From Clostridium manihotivorum (lineage in GTDB: Bacteria > Bacillota > Clostridia > Clostridiales > Clostridiaceae), in assembly GCF_004015185.1 (NCBI RefSeq), contig NZ_CP025746.1:4419776-4483775 (forward strand): 64,000 bases of DNA, read 5' to 3'. This document shows, in pieces, positions 51,875 through 61,256 of the stretch. Every line of letters starts with the position of its first letter. Position 1 is the stretch's first letter. The notes under the pieces are model-generated. The model had not been told where the DNA came from and did no database searches. It worked only from the letters and a program-made list of their open reading frames with translations. The position numbers and the translations under genes were made by a program.

Positions 51875-53692
51875 TTATTTTCTTGCAGCTCTCTTTCTCT
51901 CATTAGAATCTAATAATCTCTTTCTCATTCTAATGTTCTTAGGTGTAACTTCTACTAATTCGTCAGGATTAATAAATTCTAAACATTCTTCTAAGGACAT
52001 TAATTTAGCTGGAACAAGTCTTAAAGAATCATCTGAACCTGAAGCTCTAGTATTTGACTGATGTTTCTTCTTACAAACATTAACTTCTATATCTTCTGCT
52101 CTAGAACATACTCCACAAACCATTCCTGAATAAACCTCAGTACCTGGCTCTATGAATAAAGTACCTCTTTCTTGAGCATTGAACAATCCATAAGCAATAG
52201 CGTCACCAGCTTCAAATGCAACAAGTGATCCTCTGCTTCTTCCTGGTATTTCGCCCTTATATTGTTCATATCCATCAAATACATGGTTCATTATACCATT
52301 ACCCTTAGTATCAGTCATGAATTCACTTCTGAAACCTATAAGTCCTCTAGCTGGAACCTTGAATTCTAGTCTTGTATATCCATTTACTGCAGAAGTCATG
52401 TTTACCATCTCAGCTTTTCTAGGTCCTAGTTTTTCCATTACTGGTCCCATAAATTCTTCTGGAACATCTATTGTTAAGTATTCTATTGGTTCAAGCTTCT
52501 TACCATTTTCTTCTTTAAATATAACATTTGGCTTAGAAACTTGGAATTCATACCCTTCTCTTCTCATAGTTTCTATAAGAATTGAAAGATGTAATTCTCC
52601 TCTACCACTAACTTCGAAACAATCTGGTGAAAGTTCTTTAATCTTTAAACTTACGTTAGTTTCTAGTTCTCTAAGAAGTCTGTCTCTTAAATGTCTTGAA
52701 GTAACGAAATCTCCTTCACGTCCTGCAAATGGAGAATCATTTACCATAAAGTTCATGTTTAAAGTAGGCTCGTCTATGTCTACAAATGGTAATGCTTCTG
52801 GATTTTGTGCATCTGCTATAGTTTCTCCAATATTTGCTTCTAATATACCACTTATTGCAATTATATCTCCAAGTGAAGCTTCATTTGCTTCTTCTCTCTT
52901 TAATCCATTGTATGTATAAAGACTTGAAACCTTATAGTTTGAAGTTGATCCATCTTTTCTTACAACAGCAACATTTTGGTTCTTGTTTACAGTACCACGA
53001 ACAACCTTACCAATTACAATCTTACCTACATATTCACTTGTGTCTATTGTAGTTACAAGCATCTGGAAAGGAGCATCTAAGTAACCCTTAGGTGGTTCTA
53101 CATGCTCAATGATTGTATTGAACAATGGTTCCATATTTGAACTTTCATCTTCAACATCAAGCTTTGCAATTCCTTCTCTAGCAGAAGCATATACTATTGG
53201 AAAATCAAGTTGTCTATCATTTGCTCCAAGTTCTAAGAACAGTTCAAAAACTTCGTCTATAACTTCTGTTGGTCTTGCATTTGGTTTATCAATCTTATTT
53301 ATTACAACTATAGGATTTAAACCAAGCTCTAAAGCTTTTTTAAGAACGAATTTAGTCTGAGGCATAGGTCCTTCATAAGAGTCAACTACTAAAAGAACGC
53401 TATCAACCATCTTCAGAACTCTTTCTACTTCTCCACCGAAGTCAGCATGTCCTGGAGTATCTATAATATTAATCTTTATGTCATTGTATGTAACTGCAGT
53501 ATTTTTTGAAAGTATAGTTATTCCTCTTTCTTTTTCTAGGTCATTGGAGTCCATAACTCTCTCTTCTACTTTTTCATTTACTCTGAATATATTACTTTGT
53601 CTTAATAGCGCATCAACCAAAGTAGTCTTACCATGGTCAACGTGAGCAATTATTGCTATATTTCTTATATCATTTCTTGTTATTAATTCCAT
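51875..53692 (-). CDS. typA: Ribosome-associated GTPase TypA/BipA
   Basis: Translational GTPase related to EF-G that aids ribosome assembly under stress, 605 residues. G motifs: AHVDHGKTTLVDALL (residues 14-28), DTPGHADFGGEV, VVINKIDKP. The C-terminal BipA-specific region contains PGRSRGSLVAFE and NTRASGSDDSLRLVP. The upstream ATG at 53698 directly abuts GGAGG with no spacer, so ATG 53692 at 6-base spacing is the likely start. It is a single-gene unit between a terminator and mltG. Confidence 0.97.
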   Translation of the reverse strand: MELITRNDIRNIAIIAHVDHGKTTLVDALLRQSNIFRVNEKVEERVMDSNDLEKERGITILSKNTAVTYNDIKINIIDTPGHADFGGEVERVLKMVDSVLLVVDSYEGPMPQTKFVLKKALELGLNPIVVINKIDKPNARPTEVIDEVFELFLELGANDRQLDFPIVYASAREGIAKLDVEDESSNMEPLFNTIIEHVEPPKGYLDAPFQMLVTTIDTSEYVGKIVIGKVVRGTVNKNQNVAVVRKDGSTSNYKVSSLYTYNGLKREEANEASLGDIIAISGILEANIGETIADAQNPEALPFVDIDEPTLNMNFMVNDSPFAGREGDFVTSRHLRDRLLRELETNVSLKIKELSPDCFEVSGRGELHLSILIETMRREGYEFQVSKPNVIFKEENGKKLEPIEYLTIDVPEEFMGPVMEKLGPRKAEMVNMTSAVNGYTRLEFKVPARGLIGFRSEFMTDTKGNGIMNHVFDGYEQYKGEIPGRSRGSLVAFEAGDAIAYGLFNAQERGTLFIEPGTEVYSGMVCGVCSRAEDIEVNVCKKKHQSNTRASGSDDSLRLVPAKLMSLEECLEFINPDELVEVTPKNIRMRKRLLDSNERKRAARK

Positions 53693-53724
53693 ATTCATCC
53701 TCCATTATGTTTAACCACAAAATA

Positions 53725-53750
53725 AAATTGGATACCGTTGTATCCAATTT
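53725..53750 (-). terminator. Terminator of the fur-rnj-ylbF group
   Basis: 11-bp stem AAATTGGATAC (53725-53735) with 53740-53750 and a 4-base loop. On the minus strand it is followed by TATTTTG. It lies 48 bases after the ylbF stop. Confidence 0.8.
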
Positions 53751-53797
53751 CAACAAGTTAATTCTAATCTTACTTAGCAAAAAAGTCAACTATAATA

Positions 53798-54148
53798 CTA
53801 GGAATTAGGTGCAATTATATCCACACCAATTGCTTCATTTAATATTTTTAACAAATCTTCCCAAATAACTGCAAATTGAGCTTCACTTTGAAGGTATGCA
53901 GCTACAGTAGGATTTATCATTACTACTCCGCCAACTTTCTGCATTTTTTCTTTGGTTGCATCGCTTATAGTGCCAGTTTGCATTTGTTCATTATAAGCTT
54001 CTATTTGAATCTTTCTAAAATCAGCAACCATTTTCTTTAGTTCTGGGTTTTCAGATATTTTTTTTGAAGATTCCCTGTAAGCTACTACTTCAGGAATATC
54101 TTTCAACACATCTGCAAACTCATGTGCTTTATCATATATATTAGTCAT
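53798..54148 (-). CDS. YlbF/YmcA-family protein
   Basis: All-helical protein of 116 residues. It has the family segments DIPEVVAYRESSKKISENPELKKMVADFR (N-terminal helices) and the C-terminal PTVAAYLQSEAQFAVIWEDLL. In Bacillus subtilis YlbF, YmcA and YaaT form the Y-complex that stimulates RNase Y and thereby competence, biofilm and sporulation. The ATG at 54148 follows GGGGGAG. It follows the RNase J gene by 16 bases, again an RNA-decay neighbour. Confidence 0.9.
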   Translation of the reverse strand: MTNIYDKAHEFADVLKDIPEVVAYRESSKKISENPELKKMVADFRKIQIEAYNEQMQTGTISDATKEKMQKVGGVVMINPTVAAYLQSEAQFAVIWEDLLKILNEAIGVDIIAPNS

Positions 54149-54164
54149 AATTTCTCCCCCAGAA

Positions 54165-55832
54165 TTATATTTCCATTATTATCGGTAATATCATAGGCTT
54201 TCTCTTAGTCTTTTCATATAAGAACATTCTTAACTCGTTCTTCATGCTTGACTTCATAGTAGCCCAGTCAGAGATTTTATTTTCTTCACATTGTCTAAGC
54301 ACTGACTTTACTATTTCCTTTGCTTGATCCATAAGATCTTCTGATTCTCTAACATAGACAAATCCTCTTGATATTATATCTGGTCCAGCAATTACATTAC
54401 CGCTTTCTTTTTCGATAGTAACCACAACTGTTAGTATACCATCTTGAGATAAATGCTTTCTATCTCTAAGAACAATGTTTCCTACATCACCAACACCTAA
54501 ACCATCAACAAATACATTTCCTGAAATTACTGTACCGTTCTTTCTTACACTATCTCTAGTAATTTCTATAACGTCACCATTTTCAGGAATCAAAAAGTTT
54601 TTAGGTGGCAATCCAAGTCTTACAGCTAACTCTCCATGTTGTTTAAGATGTCTGTATTCTCCATGTACAGGAATAAAGAATCTTGGTTTTGCTAATGTAT
54701 GCATAAGCTTTAATTCTTCTTGACAAGCATGACCAGACACATGGACTCCTGCTGCAGACTCATATATTACTTCTGCACCCTTCTTAAATAGCTGGTTAAC
54801 TATTCTTGATACAAACTTTTCATTACCAGGTATAGGAGTAGCTGATATAACAACTAAGTCCCCTTCTATTATATTAATCTTCTTATGCTCTGATGATGCC
54901 ATTCTTGCTAGTGCAGACATTGGCTCGCCTTGGCTTCCAGTAGTTATTATAACAAGTTTATCATTAGGGTACTTATTTATATTATCTAAACTTATTAATA
55001 CTTCCTTATCAATCTGCAAATATCCTAGTTCTATTGCTACTTGAACTATATTTTCCATACTTCTGCCTGATACTGCAACTTTTCTATCATACTCTTGTGC
55101 TGCAGTGATTATTTGCTGGATTCTGTGTATATTTGAAGCGAAGGTAGCAACTAGTATTCTCCCTTTAGCTTTAGAGAACATCTTTAAAAAGTTATCTCCT
55201 ACTACGCTTTCAGACATTGTATAACCTGGTCTCTCAACATTAGTACTATCAGCCATCATCGCAAGTACACCTTTTTTGCCGAGTTCTGCAAATCTAGCTA
55301 AATCAATTACTTCTCCGTCAATTGGAGTATAGTCAATTTTAAAATCACCAGTATGAAGTATTACTCCCATTGGAGTATGAATTGCTATAGCTACCGAATC
55401 CGCTATACTGTGATTAGTTTTTATAAACTCCACTGAAACAGAATCTAACTTAACAACATCCTTAGGCTTAACTATAATACGTTCTGTAGTACTAAGAAGG
55501 CCATGTTCTTTCAGCTTGCTTTCAACTATTCCAAGGGTTAATTTCGTTCCATATATAGGCACATTAAGCTGCTTAAGCACGTACGGTAACGCACCAATAT
55601 GGTCTTCATGTCCATGGGTTAGGAATATACCCTTAACCTTCTCTTTATTCTTTATCAAATACGTTATGTCTGGAATTACGATATCTATACCAAACATGTC
55701 TTCTTCAGGAAACTTTAATCCGCTGTCTATGACGATTATATCATCTTTAAATTCAATGGCAGTCATGTTTTTTCCAATTTCATTAGTGCCACCTAAAGGA
55801 ATGATTTTCGCCTTTAGTTTTTCACGTTTCAT
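54165..55832 (-). CDS. rnj: Ribonuclease J
   Basis: Beta-CASP metallo-beta-lactamase RNase with 5' exonuclease and endonuclease activity, 555 residues. The zinc-binding motif is THGHEDHIGALPY (near residue 73), with HTGDFKID, the beta-CASP motifs MMADSTNVERPG, TTGSQGEPMSALAR and GHACQEELK, and HGEYRHLKQH for the last metal ligand. The ATG at 55832 follows AAGGAGGGGAAGT. It lies between fur and ylbF in the conserved block. Confidence 0.97.
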   Translation of the reverse strand: MKREKLKAKIIPLGGTNEIGKNMTAIEFKDDIIVIDSGLKFPEEDMFGIDIVIPDITYLIKNKEKVKGIFLTHGHEDHIGALPYVLKQLNVPIYGTKLTLGIVESKLKEHGLLSTTERIIVKPKDVVKLDSVSVEFIKTNHSIADSVAIAIHTPMGVILHTGDFKIDYTPIDGEVIDLARFAELGKKGVLAMMADSTNVERPGYTMSESVVGDNFLKMFSKAKGRILVATFASNIHRIQQIITAAQEYDRKVAVSGRSMENIVQVAIELGYLQIDKEVLISLDNINKYPNDKLVIITTGSQGEPMSALARMASSEHKKINIIEGDLVVISATPIPGNEKFVSRIVNQLFKKGAEVIYESAAGVHVSGHACQEELKLMHTLAKPRFFIPVHGEYRHLKQHGELAVRLGLPPKNFLIPENGDVIEITRDSVRKNGTVISGNVFVDGLGVGDVGNIVLRDRKHLSQDGILTVVVTIEKESGNVIAGPDIISRGFVYVRESEDLMDQAKEIVKSVLRQCEENKISDWATMKSSMKNELRMFLYEKTKRKPMILPIIMEI

Positions 55833-55880
55833 ACTTCCCCTCCTTTAGATTTATTTTATTTTATTTTTATTTATAAAGCT

Positions 55881-56339
55881 CTATATGTCTTTTTCAACAC
55901 ATTCGCTACATAAGCCATAGAATTTTACACTGTGATCCATTATTTTGAAGCTATGTTTATTCTCAATTAAGTGTTCCAAATCATCAAGTAAATCTGCTTC
56001 AACCTCTATAACTTTGCCACAGTTGTTACAAACTAAATGGTGATGCCTATGATGCTCATCATCATGAGCCATTTCGTATCTTGCACTACCATCATTTAGG
56101 TCAAGTCTGTATATTATGCCCATTTCTTCTAAAAGTAAAATAGTTCTATATACAGTAGCCAAGCCTATCTCTGGACAGCTTACCTTTACTTCATCGTAAA
56201 TTTCCTCTGCTGTAAGATGCTTGCCTTTATTTATTAAAATAGTGTCCACAATTGCTCTTCTTTGAGGAGTCAATTTGTAACCTTTTTTTTTCAAATCTTC
56301 TTTTAATTGATTATAATCTTTTGATGATACCTGTGACAT
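55881..56339 (-). CDS. Fur-family metalloregulator
   Basis: DNA-binding metal sensor of 152 residues. The winged helix includes TPQRRAIVDTIL and ITLATVYRTI-like PEIGLATVYRTILLLEE. The dimerisation half has the His-rich HDDEHHRHHHLVC and two CxxC pairs (CNNC and CSEC) for a structural zinc. Fur, PerR and Zur cannot be separated by eye; the residues around HDDEHHRHHH favour Fur or Zur over PerR only weakly. The ATG at 56339 follows GAGAGG. It is 17 bases past the DUF1292 gene. Confidence 0.92.
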   Translation of the reverse strand: MSQVSSKDYNQLKEDLKKKGYKLTPQRRAIVDTILINKGKHLTAEEIYDEVKVSCPEIGLATVYRTILLLEEMGIIYRLDLNDGSARYEMAHDDEHHRHHHLVCNNCGKVIEVEADLLDDLEHLIENKHSFKIMDHSVKFYGLCSECVEKDI

Positions 56340-56356
56340 GCTAAAACCTCTCTTTA

Positions 56357-56617
56357 TTAATTTAAGTCATCAGCAAAAAGAGTTTCATATGCTTCAGCAA
56401 CCATTGCAAATTCTTCCTCATCTTCCACAGTTACTAGAGCATCATTTCCCTCTTCATCTGTTACAATTTTTAATGCAATCGCATCGTCTTCTGACCCATC
56501 TACAGGTGCTACGATTACATATTCATTTTCCTCAATATCAAGCTTTGTTATAACCTCAAACTCAGTTTCAACTCCATCTTCATCCAGCAACACTATTGTA
56601 TCAATATTGTTATCCAT
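56357..56617 (-). CDS. DUF1292 family protein (YrzB-like)
   Basis: Small acidic protein of 86 residues, widely conserved in Firmicutes between ruvX and fur-type genes. Sequence pattern: TIVLLDEDGVETEFEVI, YVIVAPVDG and DALVTVEDEEEFAMVAEAYE. Function is not known. The longest frame begins at 56626; GGGAG fits ATG 56617 better. Likely in one operon with ruvX upstream and fur downstream. Confidence 0.9.
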   Translation of the reverse strand: MDNNIDTIVLLDEDGVETEFEVITKLDIEENEYVIVAPVDGSEDDAIALKIVTDEEGNDALVTVEDEEEFAMVAEAYETLFADDLN

Positions 56618-56665
56618 TAAAAACACTCCCTTTTAATTATATTTTGTTTTCATTGATAATGAAAG

Positions 56666-57085
56666 TCAATTATTGCTTGCCAATCTATCAAGAAACCCTT
56701 GAAGTATATAGGTAGCCGCAACTTTATCAACTATCTTTTTTCTCTTACTTCTCGATAAATCCGCTTCTAGCATTGCACGATGAGCCGCAACAGTAGTAAG
56801 TCTTTCATCCCAAAATTCTATTTTTGGATTAAATAACTCAACAAGCCTTTTACCAAAATCCTGAGCCATTTCACCTGAAGGACCTATTGTTCCATTCATA
56901 TTTTTAGGTAGTCCTATAACGATGAGATCTGCATTGTACTCATCAAAGATTTTTTTAACTTCTTCAAGATCATACTTGAAGCTTTTTCTCTTAATGGTTG
57001 TAATACCTTGTGCAGTAAATCCTAACGGATCTGAAACTGCCACCCCAATAGTTTTTTGTCCTAAATCCAATCCAATTATACGCAT
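56666..57085 (-). CDS. ruvX: RuvX/YqgF-type nuclease-fold protein
   Basis: RNase H-fold protein implicated in 16S rRNA 5'-end processing and Holliday junction resolution, 139 residues. Motifs: IGLDLGQKTIGVAVSDPLG (residues 3-21, catalytic Asp), DLIVIGLPKNMNGTIGPS (near 54), and the C-terminal DERLTTVAAHRAMLEADLSR. The ATG at 57085 follows TAGGAG. In related clostridia ireB lies close upstream; here a 760-base gap separates them. Confidence 0.95.
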   Translation of the reverse strand: MRIIGLDLGQKTIGVAVSDPLGFTAQGITTIKRKSFKYDLEEVKKIFDEYNADLIVIGLPKNMNGTIGPSGEMAQDFGKRLVELFNPKIEFWDERLTTVAAHRAMLEADLSRSKRKKIVDKVAATYILQGFLDRLASNN

Positions 57086-57824
57086 TCTAATCTCCTACAG
57101 GGTTTTATTTAATTAATCATATAGATGCACTAACTGCCAGGCTACATGATAGTTTTTAAAACATGTTTCATATGCAGCTAGTTCATCTTTATAAACAACT
57201 GTGAAAATTCTGAAATCAACAACCAGAATTCTCAATACTTAAATTTAAGATTGCAAAACTACCAGTTTATATTCTTTACTTATCTATATATTGTGTAAAT
57301 AAAATTTATTTATTAGGGAGAATAATATAAAAACACAACTGTTACTCTGATATAGTCCTATTTTTAAACTTCAATCGTACTTTCACCATATCATAAATAA
57401 CTATCTTAAGAAAGCTATCAACGTAAAGCTTCCTAGGTTCGTAAAGTTATTTACTTTTACAGTAAATTTAAAGTAGTTTATTTGCTTTGATAAATATACC
57501 ACATTTATACTCTTTATAAATAAGTTTATAATTTCACTAACTATTTACCAAGCTTTATTATAAATAAATATTTTACTTTAAACTGATATAACTACCTAAC
57601 TATTCAAATCAAAGCGATACAATAGCTACTGTTTATAAGTACCTTGTATAACCTAAAACATATTAGATTATATAATACTTATTTAAATATTATTTTGCCC
57701 TATAAAACAAATAATAGCCTTATTAAATTAAACCTTTTGTCCGCTGTCCTGATAAAATATTTTTTCTAACCTTTTTAATCAATATGCCTTCATTAAGAGA
57801 AGATCTAATATGCTTATAAGAATT
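57086..57824. other. Long non-coding gap between ireB and ruvX
   Basis: About 740 bases of very AT-rich DNA in what is usually a tight operon. Stop codons are frequent in all frames. I see no RNA gene, IS end or clear copy of the dispersed repeat. It must contain a promoter for ruvX-DUF1292-fur-rnj. Confidence 0.45.
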
Positions 57825-57850
57825 AAAGGGTACCCAAATGGGCACCCTTT
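57825..57850 (-). terminator. Terminator of ireB
   Basis: 11-bp stem (57825-57835 with 57840-57850), one pair being G-U on the minus strand and a mismatch on the plus strand. It begins at the ireB stop codon. Confidence 0.82.
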
Positions 57851-58106
57851 ATTTTATCTCTAGATAAGATTTTATTACCTCTTCAAGAATTTCATCTCTT
57901 TCAAGTTTTCTTACCAAAGCCCTTGCACCATTGTAATTTGTGATGTAAGTAGGGTCTCCTGAAATTAAATATCCTACAAGTTGATTTACAGGATTATAGC
58001 CTTTTTCCTTTAAGGAATTATAAACCTCGTTTAAAATTGCCTTTGTCAAGTCTTCTTTATTTTTTGTAAAGTCAAATTGCATTGTATGATCTAAATTATT
58101 TGCCAT
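57849..58106 (-). CDS. ireB: IreB family regulatory phosphoprotein (UPF0297)
   Basis: Small protein of 85 residues. The family N-terminus LDHTMQFDF, with the Thr phosphorylated by PASTA kinases in Enterococcus, and NPVNQLVGYLISGDPTYITNYNGAR are all present. It negatively regulates cephalosporin resistance in enterococci. The ATG at 58106 is the only reasonable start, yet its Shine-Dalgarno AAGGGGGTGAA lies 24 bases upstream with a small hairpin between. It follows alaS as in most Firmicutes. Confidence 0.94.
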   Translation of the reverse strand: MANNLDHTMQFDFTKNKEDLTKAILNEVYNSLKEKGYNPVNQLVGYLISGDPTYITNYNGARALVRKLERDEILEEVIKSYLEIK

Positions 58107-58141
58107 AAGTTTGCTGCTTAAAGTCGCAGCTTCACCCCCTT
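58107..58141 (-). promoter_or_regulatory. ireB translation start with hairpin between Shine-Dalgarno and ATG
   Basis: On the minus strand AAGGGGGTGAA (58141-58131) is followed by GCTGC-8 bases-GCAGC (58130-58113), then AAACTT and ATG. Folding the 18-base hairpin brings the Shine-Dalgarno to 6 bases from the start, a normal distance. Confidence 0.6.
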
Positions 58142-58258
58142 ACCGGTTCACATGAAAAAATATTTAAATATCATATAAAATTAGTATTAACCTACTAACA
58201 ATTGTTTATTCTGTTTTATCATTAATATAATTATAAATGATATTTATGGAAATGTACA

Positions 58259-60898
58259 CTATTTTACCAACAATTCTACTAATTCATACACTTTTTCTAA
58301 AGCATCCCCTAATTTTTCTGGGTTTTTACCACCTGCTTGAGCCATGTCTGGTCTACCACCACCACCGCCTCCAGTGATTGCAGCAACCTCTTTAATGATC
58401 TTTCCACAGTGAACTCCTTTTTCTAAAGAGTCTCTAGTTGCCATAGCTACTAAATTAACTTTTCCTTCTGATCCACTTCCTAGTACAACAACACCGTTAC
58501 CAATCTTGTCTCTTAGCTTATCTGCTAAGTCTCTTAAAGCATTTCCATCAAGGCCTTCTACTGTGGATGCAATAACCTTCACGCCCTTGATTTCCTTAAC
58601 ACTGTTTAGTATCTCGTCCTCTGAGCCCTGAACCATCTTCATCTTAAGTTCTTGAATTTCTTTTTCTTTTTCCTTAAGCTCTGCAGTTTGTGAATGAAGT
58701 TTTCTTAAGATATCTTTTTCATTGCATTTTAAAGTTGACGTAACTTCTTTTATTATTTCATTTTTATTTTCAAAGTGCTTTATTGCATTAAACCCTGTTA
58801 AAGCTTCTATTCTTCTTATTCCAGCTGCAACACCAGTTTCACTCACTATCTTGAACAAGCCTATTTGTCCTGAATTACTTACATGTGTACCTCCACAAAG
58901 TTCTTTTGAGAAGTTACCTATAGAAACTACTCTTACTTCATCGCTGTACTTGTCATCAAATAAAGCCATAGCACCGCTATTTTTTGCCTCATCTATAGTC
59001 ATTATATCTGTACAAACTGAATAAGCTTCCATGATCTTTTCATTTACTAAAGTTTCAACCTTATCTAATTCTTCTGCAGATAATGCTGAGAAATGAGTAA
59101 AGTCAAATCTTAATCTTTCGCTGTCAACATAGGAACCAGACTGATTTACATGTTCTCCAAGAACTTCTCTTAAAGCTTCGTGAAGCATATGAGTTGCAGT
59201 GTGATTCTTACATATGTTATTTCTTCTTATATTATCAACTTCAAGGGTAACTATATCATTTGCTGTTATAGTTCCTTGAACTACTTTGATTACATGATAT
59301 ATCTTACCACCTGGATTCTTCTTACAGTCTATAACTTCAGCTTTAAAATTATCTCCTGTAATTATACCAGTATCACCTACTTGACCACCCATTTCAGCAT
59401 AGAATGGTGTATTGTCAACCACTAGGAATCCTTCTTCGCCTTCTGAAAGCTCTTCTCTAAATTCTGCACTGTCAGCTAATATAACCACTGTAGCTTCATG
59501 CTTTGTATTTCCATAGCCATCAAAACTTGTATTTAGAGTTGCTTCTATCTTGTTTACAGGAATTTCGTCACTACCCATATAGCTTGTAGTTGCTCTTGCT
59601 GCTCTAGCTCTTTCTCTTTGTTCTTTCATTTCTTTGTTAAAGCCTTCAAGATCAACCTTCATAGATTTTTCTTCTAATATTTCTTCTGTCAATTCTAGAG
59701 GGAATCCATAAGTATCATATAACTTAAATACTTTTTCTCCTGAAAGGACATTTAAATTAGACTCTTCTAACTCTTTAATATATGACTTTAATATATCCAT
59801 ACCACTGTCTATAGTCTCATTAAATCTTTCTTCTTCTAAAGAAACAACCTTCTTTATATAAGCTGCTTTTTCTACAAGTTCTGGATATGCTGAACCATAG
59901 TTTTCAATAACTGAATCTACTATTTTAGTTAAGAAAAGCTCTTTAATTCCTAGAAGTCTACCATGTCTTGCAGCTCTTCTTAGAAGTCTTCTTAAAACAT
60001 ATCCTCTTCCTTCATTTGAAGGTTGAACGCCATCACATATAAGCATAGTTACGCCTTTTACGTGATCTGTTACAATTCTTAATGAAACGTCTTTATCTGC
60101 ATCTGTTTTATATTCAACACCAGCTATCTTACTAACTGTTCCTAATATATTCTTTACTGTGTCAATCTCGAAAATATTCTCTACACCTTGCATAATTGTA
60201 GTTATTCTTTCAAGACCCATTCCTGTATCTATGTTTGGATTAGCTAATCTATTATAGTTTCCTTCCTCATCTTTATCAAATTGAGTAAATACTAGATTCC
60301 AGAATTCTACTACTCTATCTTCATCAGCAGCCTTTACAAATTCCTCAACAGTAGTTATTTTTCCATCGCCTCTGTCAAAGTGAATTTCTGTACAAGGCCC
60401 ACATGGTCCTACACCTATTTCCCAGAAGTTGTCATCCTTACCAAGTCTAAATATTCTGCTTGGGTCTACATCTGTTTTTGAAGTCCATATATCAAAAGCT
60501 TCATCATCTTCTAAATATATAGTAACATATAGTTTATCCTTTGGAATTGAAAGTGTTTCAGTTATGAACTCCCAAGCCCATGGAATTATCTCATTCTTAA
60601 AATAATCTCCGAAAGAAAAGTTTCCTAACATCTCAAAGAAAGTACCATGTCTAGAAGTCTTTCCTACGTTCTCTATATCACCAGTTCTAATACACTTTTG
60701 GCAAGTAGCCACTCTTTTTCTTGGAGGTTCTTCAACCCCAGTAAAATATGGCTTTAACGGTGCCATACCAGCATTTATTAATAATAAACTCTTGTCATTC
60801 TTTGGTACTAATGAAAATGAAGGCATCACTAGATGTCCTTTACTTTCAAAAAACTTTAAATAAGCATCTCTTAATTCATTTGCTCCCATGTACTTCAT
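58259..60898 (-). CDS. alaS: Alanine-tRNA ligase
   Basis: Charges tRNA-Ala, 879 residues. The class II core holds FFESKGHLVMPSFSLVP and RVATCQKCIRTGDIENVG; the editing domain has HTATHMLHEALREVLGEHV and the zinc site FSKELCGGTHVSNSGQIG; the C-terminal C-Ala domain ends TGGGGGGRPDMAQAGGK. The longest frame starts at 60925, but TGGAGG lies 8 bases before ATG 60898, giving the family start MKYMGANELRDAYLKFF. A T-box leader precedes it and ireB follows. Confidence 0.98.
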   Translation of the reverse strand: MKYMGANELRDAYLKFFESKGHLVMPSFSLVPKNDKSLLLINAGMAPLKPYFTGVEEPPRKRVATCQKCIRTGDIENVGKTSRHGTFFEMLGNFSFGDYFKNEIIPWAWEFITETLSIPKDKLYVTIYLEDDEAFDIWTSKTDVDPSRIFRLGKDDNFWEIGVGPCGPCTEIHFDRGDGKITTVEEFVKAADEDRVVEFWNLVFTQFDKDEEGNYNRLANPNIDTGMGLERITTIMQGVENIFEIDTVKNILGTVSKIAGVEYKTDADKDVSLRIVTDHVKGVTMLICDGVQPSNEGRGYVLRRLLRRAARHGRLLGIKELFLTKIVDSVIENYGSAYPELVEKAAYIKKVVSLEEERFNETIDSGMDILKSYIKELEESNLNVLSGEKVFKLYDTYGFPLELTEEILEEKSMKVDLEGFNKEMKEQRERARAARATTSYMGSDEIPVNKIEATLNTSFDGYGNTKHEATVVILADSAEFREELSEGEEGFLVVDNTPFYAEMGGQVGDTGIITGDNFKAEVIDCKKNPGGKIYHVIKVVQGTITANDIVTLEVDNIRRNNICKNHTATHMLHEALREVLGEHVNQSGSYVDSERLRFDFTHFSALSAEELDKVETLVNEKIMEAYSVCTDIMTIDEAKNSGAMALFDDKYSDEVRVVSIGNFSKELCGGTHVSNSGQIGLFKIVSETGVAAGIRRIEALTGFNAIKHFENKNEIIKEVTSTLKCNEKDILRKLHSQTAELKEKEKEIQELKMKMVQGSEDEILNSVKEIKGVKVIASTVEGLDGNALRDLADKLRDKIGNGVVVLGSGSEGKVNLVAMATRDSLEKGVHCGKIIKEVAAITGGGGGGRPDMAQAGGKNPEKLGDALEKVYELVELLVK

Positions 60899-61012
60899 GT
60901 TTATTTCCTCCATTTCTTTGCACACATTTTTTTATTCTTACGCCTACAACTGTATTTAAGCTTCCTATGCATTCTTATCCTCAACTTTATATGAGGTATA
61001 ATATGCTTAAGA

Positions 61013-61221
61013 ATAAAAAAAGCCCCCATCCCTAGCAAGGGACGAAAGCTATACTTCCGCGGTACCACCCTAATTATGTACTTGCTAAAATACATCACTT
61101 AAGAAAAGTGCTCAAAGATAGCTTTCAACTACTATGCTAGGAAGTTTTCACCAACCACTTCTTCTCTTTATAGCCATAAATAATCTACTTATTCTTATCA
61201 TCACACCGATATTAATCATAT
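61013..61221 (-). ncRNA. T-box riboswitch of alaS
   Basis: Leader RNA that senses uncharged tRNA-Ala. The hallmark GGGTGGTACCGCGG lies at 61070-61057. It is followed by the terminator stem (GTCCC...GGGA, GGCT then T7; about 61050-61013). In stem I the sequence GAAAGCTATCTTTGAG places the specifier codon GCT (alanine) at 61122-61120. The distal-loop element AAGTGGTTGGTG is near 61160. The specifier agrees with the downstream gene. Confidence 0.94.
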
Positions 61222-61227
61222 AGGCAA

Positions 61228-61256
61228 ATTATAAGATAATGTTTTATTTATGTCAA
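61228..61256 (-). promoter_or_regulatory. Sigma-A promoter of alaS
   Basis: On the minus strand TTGACA (61256-61251), a 17-base spacer and TATAAT (61233-61228): perfect consensus at both hexamers. The expected transcript start is just upstream of the T-box. Confidence 0.9.
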
